Assembly (NCBI GenBank): GCA_002432195.1
Contig: DJGG01000083.1
Coordinates: forward strand, 3,659 to 8,922
Reading direction: 5' to 3'
DNA: 5,264 nt
DNA from: Desulfobacteraceae bacterium UBA5852
GTDB lineage: Bacteria > Desulfobacterota > Desulfobacteria > Desulfobacterales > UBA5852
This document shows, in pieces, positions 1 through 5,264 of the stretch (its first letter is position 1; each line of letters starts with the position of its first letter). The position numbers and the translations under genes were made by a program. The notes beneath the pieces are model-generated. The model was not told the DNA's origin, searched no databases, and worked only from the letters and a program-made list of their open reading frames with translations.

Positions 1-1
1 T

Positions 2-10
2 TTATCCACA
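2..10 (+). promoter_or_regulatory. Perfect DnaA-box 9-mer upstream of the TPR gene
   Basis: TTATCCACA matches the consensus high-affinity DnaA box at all nine positions. It ends 27 bp before the TPR start codon. By chance such a 9-mer would appear on one strand or the other in only a few percent of windows this size, and less often in GC-rich DNA. No second good copy was seen; the nearest are two-mismatch versions at about 2964-2972 and near 4467-4475 (reverse), both inside genes. DnaA also acts as a transcription factor at single boxes, so a regulatory site is possible. A lone box at a window edge does not establish an origin. Confidence 0.35.
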
Positions 11-37
11 GCCTGTTAGGGGCACTGGGAGGAGTCC

Positions 38-1243
38 ATGACCGAGATCCGGGGAGTCAGCTCCATCAATATCAGCCCTGAGCGGCTGTTCACCAACGCC
101 GTGGCCCAAAGCGCCCAGATGGAATCCCTGGCCGGCGCGGCCCTTTCCCAGGGCATCGAGCACTACCAGAACGACCGCTACGGGGAAGCCGCGGAGGCCT
201 TCCGCCGGTCCATCGCCCTGGCCCCCACCTCGGGCAACGCCATGAGTGCCGCCAATTACATGGCCTCGTCCTACATCAAGCAGGGGCGCACGGACAAAGC
301 CGTGGAGGCCTACAAGTTGGCCATCCAGCTGGCCCCCACGAGCGACGAGCCCCGGGTGAAGCTGGGCAACCTGCTATACTCCGAGCAGCGCTACCTGGAG
401 GCCGAGAAGCACTACGCGGATGCCGTGCGCCTCAACCCCGGCGCCGCCAATCGGTATTCCCTGGGCCAGGCGTACCTCAGCCTGGAGGACTACGGCTCGG
501 CCGAACGCCAGTTCAGCGAGGTGGCCCGCCTGGAGCCCGACGCCACCAACGGCTACTATGGCCTGGGGCTCACCTACAGCCGCTGGAACCGGGCGGAAGA
601 CGCCATCGCCAACTTCCGCACCGCCATCGCCAGGGACAGAACCTTCTACACGGGATACATGGACCTGGGCTGCACCTATGCCGACAACGGCCAGATGGAG
701 GAAGCCGAGGCGATTCTGGCCGTCCTGGAGGAAAACGACGCGAACCTGGCCGATACCCTCAGCCGCTACATGTACAAGGTGGACCCGCCCAAGTTCATGT
801 TCACCACGGCCACGAGCTCCTTCCCCTACACCATGCCCGCGCGCAGCCAGGTGGCGGCGCTGGACGCCTACCTGACGGCGGCGGGGGCCAGCCAGAGCTT
901 CACCATGACCTTCCAGTTCGACAAGGAGATGGACCGGGGATCGGTGGAGAGCATCTACAACTGGACGATCAGCCGGGCCAGCGGCAGCGGCCCCGGGGAG
1001 TTGTACAACTTCGGCCTGTCCATTCCGGACACCGAGATCAAGCCGCCCCAATACCCCACCTATGTCTACTACGACGCGGAGCAGCTCACCGCCACGGTGC
1101 GCTTCGACCTGACCCAGAATGCCACCGCCGACGGCACCATCGACCCCTCCCACATCGTGTTCCAGTTCAAGGGCAAGGACAAATTCGGCAACGCCATGGA
1201 TCCCCGGCGCGACCAGTTCAGCGGCTTTACCGGGATTGCCTGA
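38..1243 (+). CDS. TPR-repeat protein with C-terminal Ig-like beta domain, function unknown
   Basis: This 401-residue protein has about six consecutive TPR units, at residues 30-65, 68-102, 103-136, 137-168, 169-202 and 203-234. They show the usual small/aromatic pattern, for example EAAEAFRRSIALAP, KAVEAYKLAIQLAP and DAIANFRTAIARD. TPR arrays form a helical scaffold that binds partner proteins. Residues about 286-390 are different: FQFDKEMDRGSVES, then a strand-rich stretch, then DKFGNAMDP. This resembles the Big_5/SbsA-type bacterial Ig-like fold, which often starts FSxxMD and ends DxxGNxMD. The N terminus (MTEIRGVSS) has no signal peptide, and there is no membrane segment. The ATG start follows GGGAGGAG at 27-34 with good spacing. 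The ATG overlaps a TGA in another frame (39-41), so an upstream gene could end there in an ATGA overlap, but its body is outside the window. It is convergent with mpl. The TPR call is secure; the Ig-like call is moderate and the role unknown. Confidence 0.9.
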   Translation: MTEIRGVSSINISPERLFTNAVAQSAQMESLAGAALSQGIEHYQNDRYGEAAEAFRRSIALAPTSGNAMSAANYMASSYIKQGRTDKAVEAYKLAIQLAPTSDEPRVKLGNLLYSEQRYLEAEKHYADAVRLNPGAANRYSLGQAYLSLEDYGSAERQFSEVARLEPDATNGYYGLGLTYSRWNRAEDAIANFRTAIARDRTFYTGYMDLGCTYADNGQMEEAEAILAVLEENDANLADTLSRYMYKVDPPKFMFTTATSSFPYTMPARSQVAALDAYLTAAGASQSFTMTFQFDKEMDRGSVESIYNWTISRASGSGPGELYNFGLSIPDTEIKPPQYPTYVYYDAEQLTATVRFDLTQNATADGTIDPSHIVFQFKGKDKFGNAMDPRRDQFSGFTGIA

Positions 1244-1271
1244 AGCGGCAGGCCGCCGGGATCGCTCGGTC

Positions 1272-1323
1272 ACCACCTGGGGGCGGGAAGCTTCATCCCG
1301 GGGCGCGGCGTGCCCCAGGCGGT
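1272..1323. terminator. Nested hairpin between convergent genes, possible shared terminator
   Basis: The gap between the TPR stop (1243) and the mpl stop (1324) holds an outer stem: 1272-1274 pairs with 1321-1323 and 1276-1282 (CCTGGGG) with 1313-1319 (CCCCAGG), giving ten of eleven pairs with one A/C mismatch. Inside the loop, CGGGA (1284-1288) pairs with TCCCG (1296-1300). The structure ends next to the mpl stop codon and could serve both strands. Neither side has a T-run, so it is not a classical intrinsic terminator. It may block 3' exonucleases or assist Rho-dependent ends. GC-rich DNA forms such stems readily, so confidence is modest. Confidence 0.35.
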
Positions 1324-2769
1324 TCAGCCCCGCGGCGCGTCCACACCCAGGCGCTCCAGCAGCCGCACGTGGATGTTGTCGAAGCCGCCGTTGCTCATCA
1401 CCAGGACCAGGTCGCCTTCCCGGGCTTCTCGGCCCACAAAGTCCACGATCCCCCCGGTGTCCTCGAAAAAATGGGCGTCCTGGCCGCCCCGGCGGAGATC
1501 CTCCACCAGCCGCGGAGAGGAGAAGCGCTCCCCGGCGGGCACCTTGGAAAGCAGCGGCGGCTGGCGGATGCAGACCAGGTCGGCCCCCTGGAAGGCCTCG
1601 GGGTAGCGGTCCTGGAAGATCCGGCGCATGCTGGTGTTGGTGCGCGGCTCGAACACGGCGATGAGCCGGCCGGCGGGGTAGAAGGGCTTCACCGCCCGGA
1701 TGGTCTCCCGCACGGCCGTGGGGTGGTGGGCGAAATCGTCCATCACCGTGACCCCCCGGCGTACCCCGCGCACCTCCTGGCGCCGCCGCACGCCCTTGAA
1801 GGTCGCCAGGCCCCGGGCGATCTGCTCCGGGGTGAGGCCGATCCCCTGGGCCACGGCCACCACGGCCAGGGTGTTGAGCAGGTTGTGCTCCCCCATGAGC
1901 GGGGTGGCGAAGGCCCCCCAGGCACTCCCCTCCCGAAGCACCGTGAAGTGGGTTTCCGGCGGCCGGCGTTCCACCCCGGACAACTGCCAGAGGGCGCGCG
2001 CGCCTGTGCCGTAGCGCTCCACCCGGGCGGTGGCCGCCGGGAGCAGGTCGTCCAGGTTGGCGTCCGCCTCCCAGGCCACGATGGTGCTCCCGGGGCCCAT
2101 GGTGCCGATGAAACGCGCGAAAGCCCGCCGCACCGCCGCGAGGTCCGGGAAGATGTCGGCATGGTCGAATTCCACGCTGGTGATCACCGCCGCCTGCGGC
2201 CGGAAATGGAGGAACTTGGCGCCCTTGTCGAAGAAGGCCGTGTCGTACTCGTCCCCTTCCACCACGAAGTAGGGCCCGCGGCCCAGGCGGTAGTTGCTGT
2301 CGAAATTGGGCAGGATGCCGCCCACCATGAAGGAGGGGTCCAGCCCGGCGGCGTGCAGCACCCAGGCCAGCAGCGCCGAGGTGGTGGTCTTGCCGTGGGT
2401 GCCGGCCACCAGCAGGGTCTGTTTGCCGCGCCCGGCGAAGTGGTTCAAGGCCTGGGGCAGGGAGCAGTAGGCCGTCCCGGCGGCGGCCAGGGCCCGGGCC
2501 TCGGGGTTGTCGGCGGTGACGGCGTTGCCCACCACCACGAGGTCGGGGCCGTGGTCCAGGTTCCGGGGGTCGAAGCCCTCGCGCACCTGGATGCCCCGGG
2601 CCGCCAGAAAGTGGCTCATGGGGGGGTAGACGTTGCGGTCGGAACCGCTAACGGCCACGCCCATTTCCTGGAGCATGGCCGCCAGGGCCCCCATGGCCGT
2701 GCCGCACACGGCGATCAGGTGCACGGAGCGGACCACCTCCGGGATGCGGTTGCGCTCGACGGCGAGCAT
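1324..2769 (-). CDS. mpl: UDP-N-acetylmuramate:L-alanyl-gamma-D-glutamyl-meso-diaminopimelate ligase (murein tripeptide ligase)
   Basis: Mpl is a cytoplasmic ATP-dependent ligase of peptidoglycan recycling. It joins the recovered tripeptide L-Ala-D-Glu-mesoDAP directly to UDP-MurNAc, bypassing MurC, MurD and MurE. The 481-residue product has the Mur ligase layout: an N-terminal UDP-binding domain with CGTAMGALA (22-30) and GSDRNVYPPMS (42-52); the ATP P-loop GTHGKTTTS (123-131); the central-domain segments EGDEYDTAFFDK (171-182) and EFDHADIF (200-207); GEHNLLN (293-299); and a C-terminal domain with DDFAHHPTA (344-352), EPRTNT (374-379) and VMSNGGF (457-463). CGTxMG, the YPPMS segment and SNGGF separate Mpl from MurC, which begins GIGGIGMSG. 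Length is close to the E. coli enzyme (about 457), with roughly 14 extra N-terminal residues. The ATG at 2769 is supported by GAAGGAG upstream. It is divergent from the sirtuin gene and convergent with the TPR gene, so probably monocistronic. All visible catalytic motifs are intact. Confidence 0.96.
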   Translation of the reverse strand: MLAVERNRIPEVVRSVHLIAVCGTAMGALAAMLQEMGVAVSGSDRNVYPPMSHFLAARGIQVREGFDPRNLDHGPDLVVVGNAVTADNPEARALAAAGTAYCSLPQALNHFAGRGKQTLLVAGTHGKTTTSALLAWVLHAAGLDPSFMVGGILPNFDSNYRLGRGPYFVVEGDEYDTAFFDKGAKFLHFRPQAAVITSVEFDHADIFPDLAAVRRAFARFIGTMGPGSTIVAWEADANLDDLLPAATARVERYGTGARALWQLSGVERRPPETHFTVLREGSAWGAFATPLMGEHNLLNTLAVVAVAQGIGLTPEQIARGLATFKGVRRRQEVRGVRRGVTVMDDFAHHPTAVRETIRAVKPFYPAGRLIAVFEPRTNTSMRRIFQDRYPEAFQGADLVCIRQPPLLSKVPAGERFSSPRLVEDLRRGGQDAHFFEDTGGIVDFVGREAREGDLVLVMSNGGFDNIHVRLLERLGVDAPRG

Positions 2770-2779
2770 AGGCGGGATT

Positions 2780-2786
2780 CTCCTTC
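2780..2786 (-). promoter_or_regulatory. Ribosome binding site of mpl
   Basis: On the minus strand GAAGGAG lies 10 nt before the ATG at 2769. It supports the longer N terminus over internal starts. An ATG at 2788-2786 overlaps this site but is in another frame and does not lead into Mpl. Confidence 0.6.
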
Positions 2787-2825
2787 ATCGCGCCGGCCCG
2801 GGGCTTGCCGGCCGGCTGCCAGGGG

Positions 2826-2854
2826 TTGCATCGGGAGCCGGTGTGGCTTAAAGA
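2826..2854 (+). promoter_or_regulatory. Weak candidate sigma-70 promoter for the sirtuin gene
   Basis: TTGCAT (2826-2831) and TAAAGA (2849-2854) are 17 bp apart, with four of six and three of six matches to the -35 and -10 consensus. Transcription would start within or just after the large palindrome at 2848-2885, leaving a leader of about 95 nt. On the other strand TATCTT (2856-2851) could be a -10 for mpl, but it lacks a convincing -35. These are the best matches in the divergent region, not strong ones. Confidence 0.25.
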
Positions 2855-2885
2855 TAGGCCTGTCCGGCGACAGGCCTCCGTTTAA
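2848..2885. repeat. 38-bp interrupted perfect dyad in the mpl/sirtuin divergent region
   Basis: A 9-bp arm AGGCCTGTC (2856-2864) is followed by a 4-bp centre CGGC and the exact inverse GACAGGCCT (2869-2877). After three unmatched bases on each side, TTAAA (2848-2852) and TTTAA (2881-2885) extend the same symmetry, with both inner and outer arms centred on 2866.5. Fourteen of seventeen positions pair. It sits between two divergently transcribed genes, so it cannot terminate either of them in the usual sense. An operator for a dimeric regulator serving one or both genes is the simplest reading; a leader hairpin in one transcript is the alternative. It does not match a specific operator I recognise. 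Confidence 0.6.
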
Positions 2886-2895
2886 CACCTTTGAC

Positions 2896-2938
2896 GCCCC
2901 TGGGCAAACCCCGCCCGGGGCATGCCGCGCCCCTGGGC
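2896..2938 (+). repeat. Two 10-bp direct repeats 33 bp apart before the sirtuin gene
   Basis: GCCCCTGGGC occurs exactly at 2896-2905 and 2929-2938. Each copy is itself a partial palindrome (GCCC, two bases, GGGC). The start-to-start distance of 33 bp is about three helical turns, so a protein would meet both copies on the same face. The second copy lies 20 bp before the sirtuin start codon. Chance recurrence in GC-rich DNA is quite possible. Confidence 0.35.
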
Positions 2939-2958
2939 CGGAGGTCGGGACCCACCCC

Positions 2959-3819
2959 ATGATCGATCCACAGCTCCAGGAACGCCTGCGCACCGTCGCC
3001 CGCGGCCCCGGGCGCGTCACGGTCCTCACCGGGGCCGGAATCTCGGCCGAAAGCGGCATTCCCACCTTCCGCGGCCCGGAGGGCTACTGGACCGTGGGAA
3101 GCCGGGAGTACCACCCCCAGGAGATGGCCACCTTGGCCATGTTCCGGCAAAGCCCCGAGACGGTCTGGGCCTGGTACCTCCACCGCGCCGGCGTCTGCCG
3201 GGCGGCGGCCCCCAACCCCGGACACCGGGCCGTAGCCCGCCTGGAGGCGCTCCTGGGGGCGCGCTTCACCCTCATCACCCAGAACGTGGACGGGCTCCAC
3301 CTGCGGGCCGGCAACTCCCCCGGACGGACCTTCCAGATCCACGGCAACATCCTGTTCATGCGCTGCGCCGCGGCCTGCACCCCGCGCCTCCGGCCCTTGC
3401 CCGAGGCCCTCACCCCCCGGGAGCGCCACGCCCCCCTCGCGGAGCGCGAGGCGCATCTCCTGCGCTGCCCGGACTGCGGGGGCTGGGACCGACCCTATGT
3501 GCTCTGGTTCGACGAATGCTACGACGAGGCCCACTTCCGCTTCGACAGCTCCCTGGAGACGGCCGCCGCCACCGCCCTGCTGATCGTCGTGGGCACCTCC
3601 GGCAGCACCAACCTCCCCGGCCAGGTGGCGGCCACGGTCTACCGACGGGGAGGGACCATCCTGGACATCAACCCCGCCGACAACCCTTTCGCCGCGCTGG
3701 CCCGGCACACCCCCGGCGGTGCGGCGCTGCGCGGCACCGGGGCGGCGGTGCTACCCGCCCTGGCCGCGCTCTTCGAAGAGGCCTCCCCCGCCCCCGGGCC
3801 GCCGGCCGAGGCCTCTTGA
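2959..3819 (+). CDS. SIR2-family NAD-dependent protein deacylase (sirtuin), variant subfamily
   Basis: Sirtuins remove acyl groups from lysines using NAD+, giving nicotinamide and O-acyl-ADP-ribose; bacterial members such as CobB act in the cytoplasm. The 286 residues show the NAD motif GAGISAESGIPTFRG (25-39), TQNVDGLH (107-114), catalytic His128 in FQIHGN, a zinc module of Cys136/Cys140 and Cys170/Cys173, and VGTSGS (211-216). Tyr73 and Arg76 (WYLHR) align by eye with the Y-x-x-R pair that favours succinyl, malonyl and glutaryl lysine in SIRT5 and CobB. Variant features are WFDECYDEAHF (183-193) instead of the common WFGE, and DINPADNPF (236-244) instead of INxExT. The tail from 273 is Pro/Ala-rich. 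The frame is open far upstream, antisense to mpl, but homology begins just after the ATG at 2959, so that start was chosen. GGAGGT at 2940-2945 is 13 nt upstream, a rather long spacing; GGGA at 2947-2950 is closer. A cobB-type enzyme is likely, but orthology is unproven. Confidence 0.93.
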   Translation: MIDPQLQERLRTVARGPGRVTVLTGAGISAESGIPTFRGPEGYWTVGSREYHPQEMATLAMFRQSPETVWAWYLHRAGVCRAAAPNPGHRAVARLEALLGARFTLITQNVDGLHLRAGNSPGRTFQIHGNILFMRCAAACTPRLRPLPEALTPRERHAPLAEREAHLLRCPDCGGWDRPYVLWFDECYDEAHFRFDSSLETAAATALLIVVGTSGSTNLPGQVAATVYRRGGTILDINPADNPFAALARHTPGGAALRGTGAAVLPALAALFEEASPAPGPPAEAS

Positions 3820-3845
3820 CACCAGCGGGGATTGTCGCCTATAGG
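3816..3845 (+). promoter_or_regulatory. Near-consensus sigma-70 promoter overlapping the sirtuin stop codon
   Basis: TTGACA (3816-3821) matches the -35 consensus exactly and overlaps the sirtuin TGA (3817-3819). TATAGG (3840-3845) follows after an 18-bp spacer and matches four of six -10 bases. The predicted start is near 3852. It would transcribe toward tex with a leader of about 180 nt, or make a small RNA from the gap. It is the best promoter match I found in the window; the coding context means the TTGACA could partly be chance. Confidence 0.5.
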
Positions 3846-3846
3846 T

Positions 3847-3999
3847 CCTGGGCTTCCGGCGATCCGTCGGCGGAATTGGCCGCCGGGCGGCCCTTCCCGA
3901 CCGATCTTGTTAATTCAGGGCGTCGCGCGTCGCGCGAACCGGCTTGCTCGGCAGTCCGCCGCGCCCTGCCGTTCAGCCTGCGGCCGGATTGGCCCCAGG
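3847..3999 (+). promoter_or_regulatory. Possible structured tex leader or small RNA
   Basis: Several distant segments in the sirtuin-tex gap are complementary. An outer stem joins CCTGGG (3847-3852) with CCCAGG (3994-3999), continued by TCCGGC (3855-3860) with GCCGGA (3983-3988). Inside lie the hairpin at 3861-3906 and a second domain closed by CAGGGCG (3916-3922) with CGCCCTG (3962-3968). The loop of the second domain contains a period-7 repeat, CGTCGCG twice at 3921-3934. An alternative short hairpin, TCGGCGG (3867-3873) with CCGCCGG (3880-3886), excludes the long stem, so two folds compete. It starts just after the promoter at 3816-3845 and ends 35 nt before tex. I could not match it to 6S RNA, SRP RNA, tRNA or a known riboswitch. 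Base composition alone can yield some of these stems. Confidence 0.3.
3861..3915 (+). terminator. Hairpin followed by T-rich run, candidate intrinsic terminator after the sirtuin gene
   Basis: GATCCGTCGG (3861-3870) pairs with CCGACCGATC (3897-3906) at nine of ten positions. An inner stem, GGCCG (3878-3882) with CGGCC (3888-3892), caps it. It is followed at once by TTGTTAATT (3907-3915), six T in nine bases in a GC-rich region. This fits a Rho-independent terminator for the sirtuin transcript, 42 nt past its stop. If the promoter at 3816-3845 is real, the same hairpin would sit about 10 nt into that transcript and could act as an attenuator for tex. The internal loop and imperfect T-run make it a moderate candidate. 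Confidence 0.4.
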
Positions 4000-4034
4000 C
4001 TGTAAACTCCGCTGCTTAGGGACACCCGCTACCC

Positions 4035-5264
4035 ATGAACCCGACCCATATCCCGCGCATCGCCGCCGACCTGGCCCTGGCCGCCCCCCGGGTGGAGGCC
4101 GTGGCCCAACTGCTGGCCGAGGGCGCCAGTGTGCCCTTCATCGCCCGCTACCGCAAGGAGGCCACCGGCAGCCTGGACGAGGTGGCCGTGACCGCCGTCC
4201 GGGACCAGCTCCAGCGCCTGGCCGAGCTGGACGCCCGCAGAGAGACCATCCTGCGGTCCCTGGAAAACAACGGCCACCTCACCGACGAGCTGCGCAGCGC
4301 GGTGGAGGCCGCCGCCACCCTGGCCACCCTCGAGGACCTCTACCTGCCGTTCCGCCCCAAGCGCCGCACCCGCGCCACCATGGCCCGGGAGAAGGGCCTG
4401 GAGCCCCTGGCGCAGGCCCTCTGGGCCCAGGCGGGCCAGGACCCCGAGCGTCTCGCGGCCGCCTTTGTGGATCCCGCAAAGGGTGTCGCCGACGTGGACG
4501 ACGCCCTGGCCGGGGCCCGGGACATCCTGGCGGAGACCGTCAACGAGGACTCCGGGGCGCGGGAGGCCATGCGGGAGCTCTTCGCCGCCCGGGCCGTGTT
4601 CGCCAGCCGGGTGGTCAGCGGCAAGGAAGCCGCGGGGGCCAAATACCAGGACTACTTCGATTCCCAGGAGCCCGCCGCCACGGCGCCCTCCCACCGCATC
4701 CTGGCCATGCGGCGGGGGGAGGCCGAGGACATCCTCAACCTGAGCCTCGTGCCCCCCGAGGAGGAGGCCCTGTCCCTGCTGGAATCCATGTTCCTGCGGG
4801 CAGACGGCCCCGACACCCGCCAGGTGCGCCTGGCCGTCCACGACGGCTACAAGCGCCTCCTCTCCCGGGCCATGGAAACGGAGCTGCGCCTGGCCCTCAA
4901 GGAGCGCGCCGACGCCAAGGCCATCGAGGTCTTCGCCGGCAACCTGCGGGAGCTGCTCCTCTCCCCGCCCCTGGGGGCCCGTCGGGTCCTGGCGGTGGAC
5001 CCGGGCTACCGCACCGGCTGCAAGGTGGTCTGCCTGGACCGCCAGGGCAAACTCCTGCACCACGACGTGATCTACCCCACCCAGTCGGACAAGCAGGCCC
5101 AGGCCGCGGCCGCCGTGGTCCGGGAACTGTGCACGCGTTTCGCCATCGAGGCTCTGGCCGTGGGCAACGGTACCGGCGGGCGGGAGACCGAAGCCTTTCT
5201 GCGGGGCCTGGACCTCCCCGGGGCCCCGCCGGTGATCATGGTCAACGAAAGCGGGGCCTCCATC
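4035..5264 (+). CDS. tex: Transcription accessory protein Tex, 5' part cut by window end
   Basis: Tex (YhgF in E. coli) is a conserved cytoplasmic nucleic-acid-binding protein linked to transcription, toxin-gene expression and stress survival; its exact activity is unsettled. The visible 410 codons are open to the last base, roughly the first half of a protein usually 720-780 residues long. The N-terminal helical region contains ASVPFIARYRKEATGSLDE (31-49) and LEDLYLPFRPKRRTRATMAR (99-118), both signatures of Tex. The YqgF/RNase H-like domain begins near 316 with VLAVDPGYRTGCKV (318-331), followed by VGNGTGGRETE (377-387) and VNESGASI (403-410). The helix-hairpin-helix and C-terminal S1 domains would lie beyond the window. 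The ATG is the only reasonable start, since an in-frame TAG lies at 4017-4019. Its ribosome site is weak: AGGGA at 4018-4022, 12 nt upstream. It follows the sirtuin gene on the same strand after 215 bp, probably with its own promoter. Confidence 0.95.
   Translation, partial: MNPTHIPRIAADLALAAPRVEAVAQLLAEGASVPFIARYRKEATGSLDEVAVTAVRDQLQRLAELDARRETILRSLENNGHLTDELRSAVEAAATLATLEDLYLPFRPKRRTRATMAREKGLEPLAQALWAQAGQDPERLAAAFVDPAKGVADVDDALAGARDILAETVNEDSGAREAMRELFAARAVFASRVVSGKEAAGAKYQDYFDSQEPAATAPSHRILAMRRGEAEDILNLSLVPPEEEALSLLESMFLRADGPDTRQVRLAVHDGYKRLLSRAMETELRLALKERADAKAIEVFAGNLRELLLSPPLGARRVLAVDPGYRTGCKVVCLDRQGKLLHHDVIYPTQSDKQAQAAAAVVRELCTRFAIEALAVGNGTGGRETEAFLRGLDLPGAPPVIMVNESGASI

Noticed and set aside
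374..1276. 300-codon minus-strand frame opposite the TPR gene
   Set aside because: Low-complexity Gly/Val/His-rich translation with no recognisable motif, mirroring the GC bias of the real gene on the plus strand.
2814..2829. Possible sigma-54 promoter (GG ... TTGC)
   Set aside because: The GG and GC elements are 12 bp apart instead of the required 10.
2891..2920. TTGACG at 2891-2896 as a -35 box for the sirtuin gene
   Set aside because: No AT-rich -10 lies 16-19 bp downstream; that stretch is almost all G and C.
1369..2958. A 530-codon open stretch on the plus strand, in frame with the sirtuin gene, which would make an 816-residue fusion
   Set aside because: It runs antisense to mpl, whose family motifs are complete on the other strand. 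The translated stretch is rich in Gly, His, Val and Arg, as expected from the reverse of GC-biased codons. Sirtuin similarity begins only after the ATG at 2959.
2848..3708. 286-codon minus-strand frame opposite the sirtuin gene
   Set aside because: It overlaps an intact sirtuin and shows no domain; it is a byproduct of high GC.
3847..3999. Identification of the sirtuin-tex gap as 6S RNA
   Set aside because: The size is plausible and CAGCCTGCGGC at 3975-3985 recalls part of E. coli 6S, but I could not form the long rod with a central bubble that defines 6S RNA. The better fold is branched.
4029..5063. 344-codon minus-strand frame opposite tex
   Set aside because: The plus strand gives an unmistakable Tex protein; the reverse frame is repetitive Gly/Leu/Val/Gln with no family features.

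Overview
The window is a stretch of high-GC bacterial chromosome with four protein genes, all with strong G/C preference at third codon positions. The protein sequences suggest a Gram-negative bacterium that recycles peptidoglycan. The Mpl protein looks most like those of the former deltaproteobacteria (Desulfobacterota and relatives), but that placement is an impression from remembered motifs, not a search. No mobile element, CRISPR array, tRNA or rRNA was seen.

Layout. (1) Positions 38-1243, plus strand: a cytoplasmic-looking protein with about six tetratricopeptide (TPR) repeats and a C-terminal Ig-like beta domain. A perfect DnaA-box 9-mer lies at 2-10. (2) Positions 1324-2769, minus strand: mpl, the murein tripeptide ligase, convergent with the TPR gene. 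The 80-bp gap between them folds into a nested hairpin that could be a shared terminator. (3) Positions 2770-2958: a 189-bp divergent control region with a striking 38-bp interrupted palindrome and a 10-bp direct repeat spaced 33 bp. (4) Positions 2959-3819, plus strand: a SIR2-family NAD-dependent deacylase with variant motifs and the Y-x-x-R signature of desuccinylase-type sirtuins. (5) Positions 3820-4034: a 215-bp gap holding a near-consensus sigma-70 promoter, whose -35 box overlaps the sirtuin stop codon, a hairpin followed by a T-rich run, and several long-range complementary segments. It could be a terminator plus tex promoter, a structured tex leader, or a small RNA. (6) Position 4035 to the window end: the first 410 codons of tex, an RNA-binding transcription accessory protein, cut by the window edge.

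The genes do not form an obvious pathway. Mpl acts in cell-wall recycling, the sirtuin in NAD-dependent protein deacylation, and Tex in transcription and RNA handling. They look like neighbouring housekeeping units rather than a dedicated system, and I see no evidence for a new defence or biosynthetic system. The unexplained signals are in the two gaps flanking the sirtuin gene.
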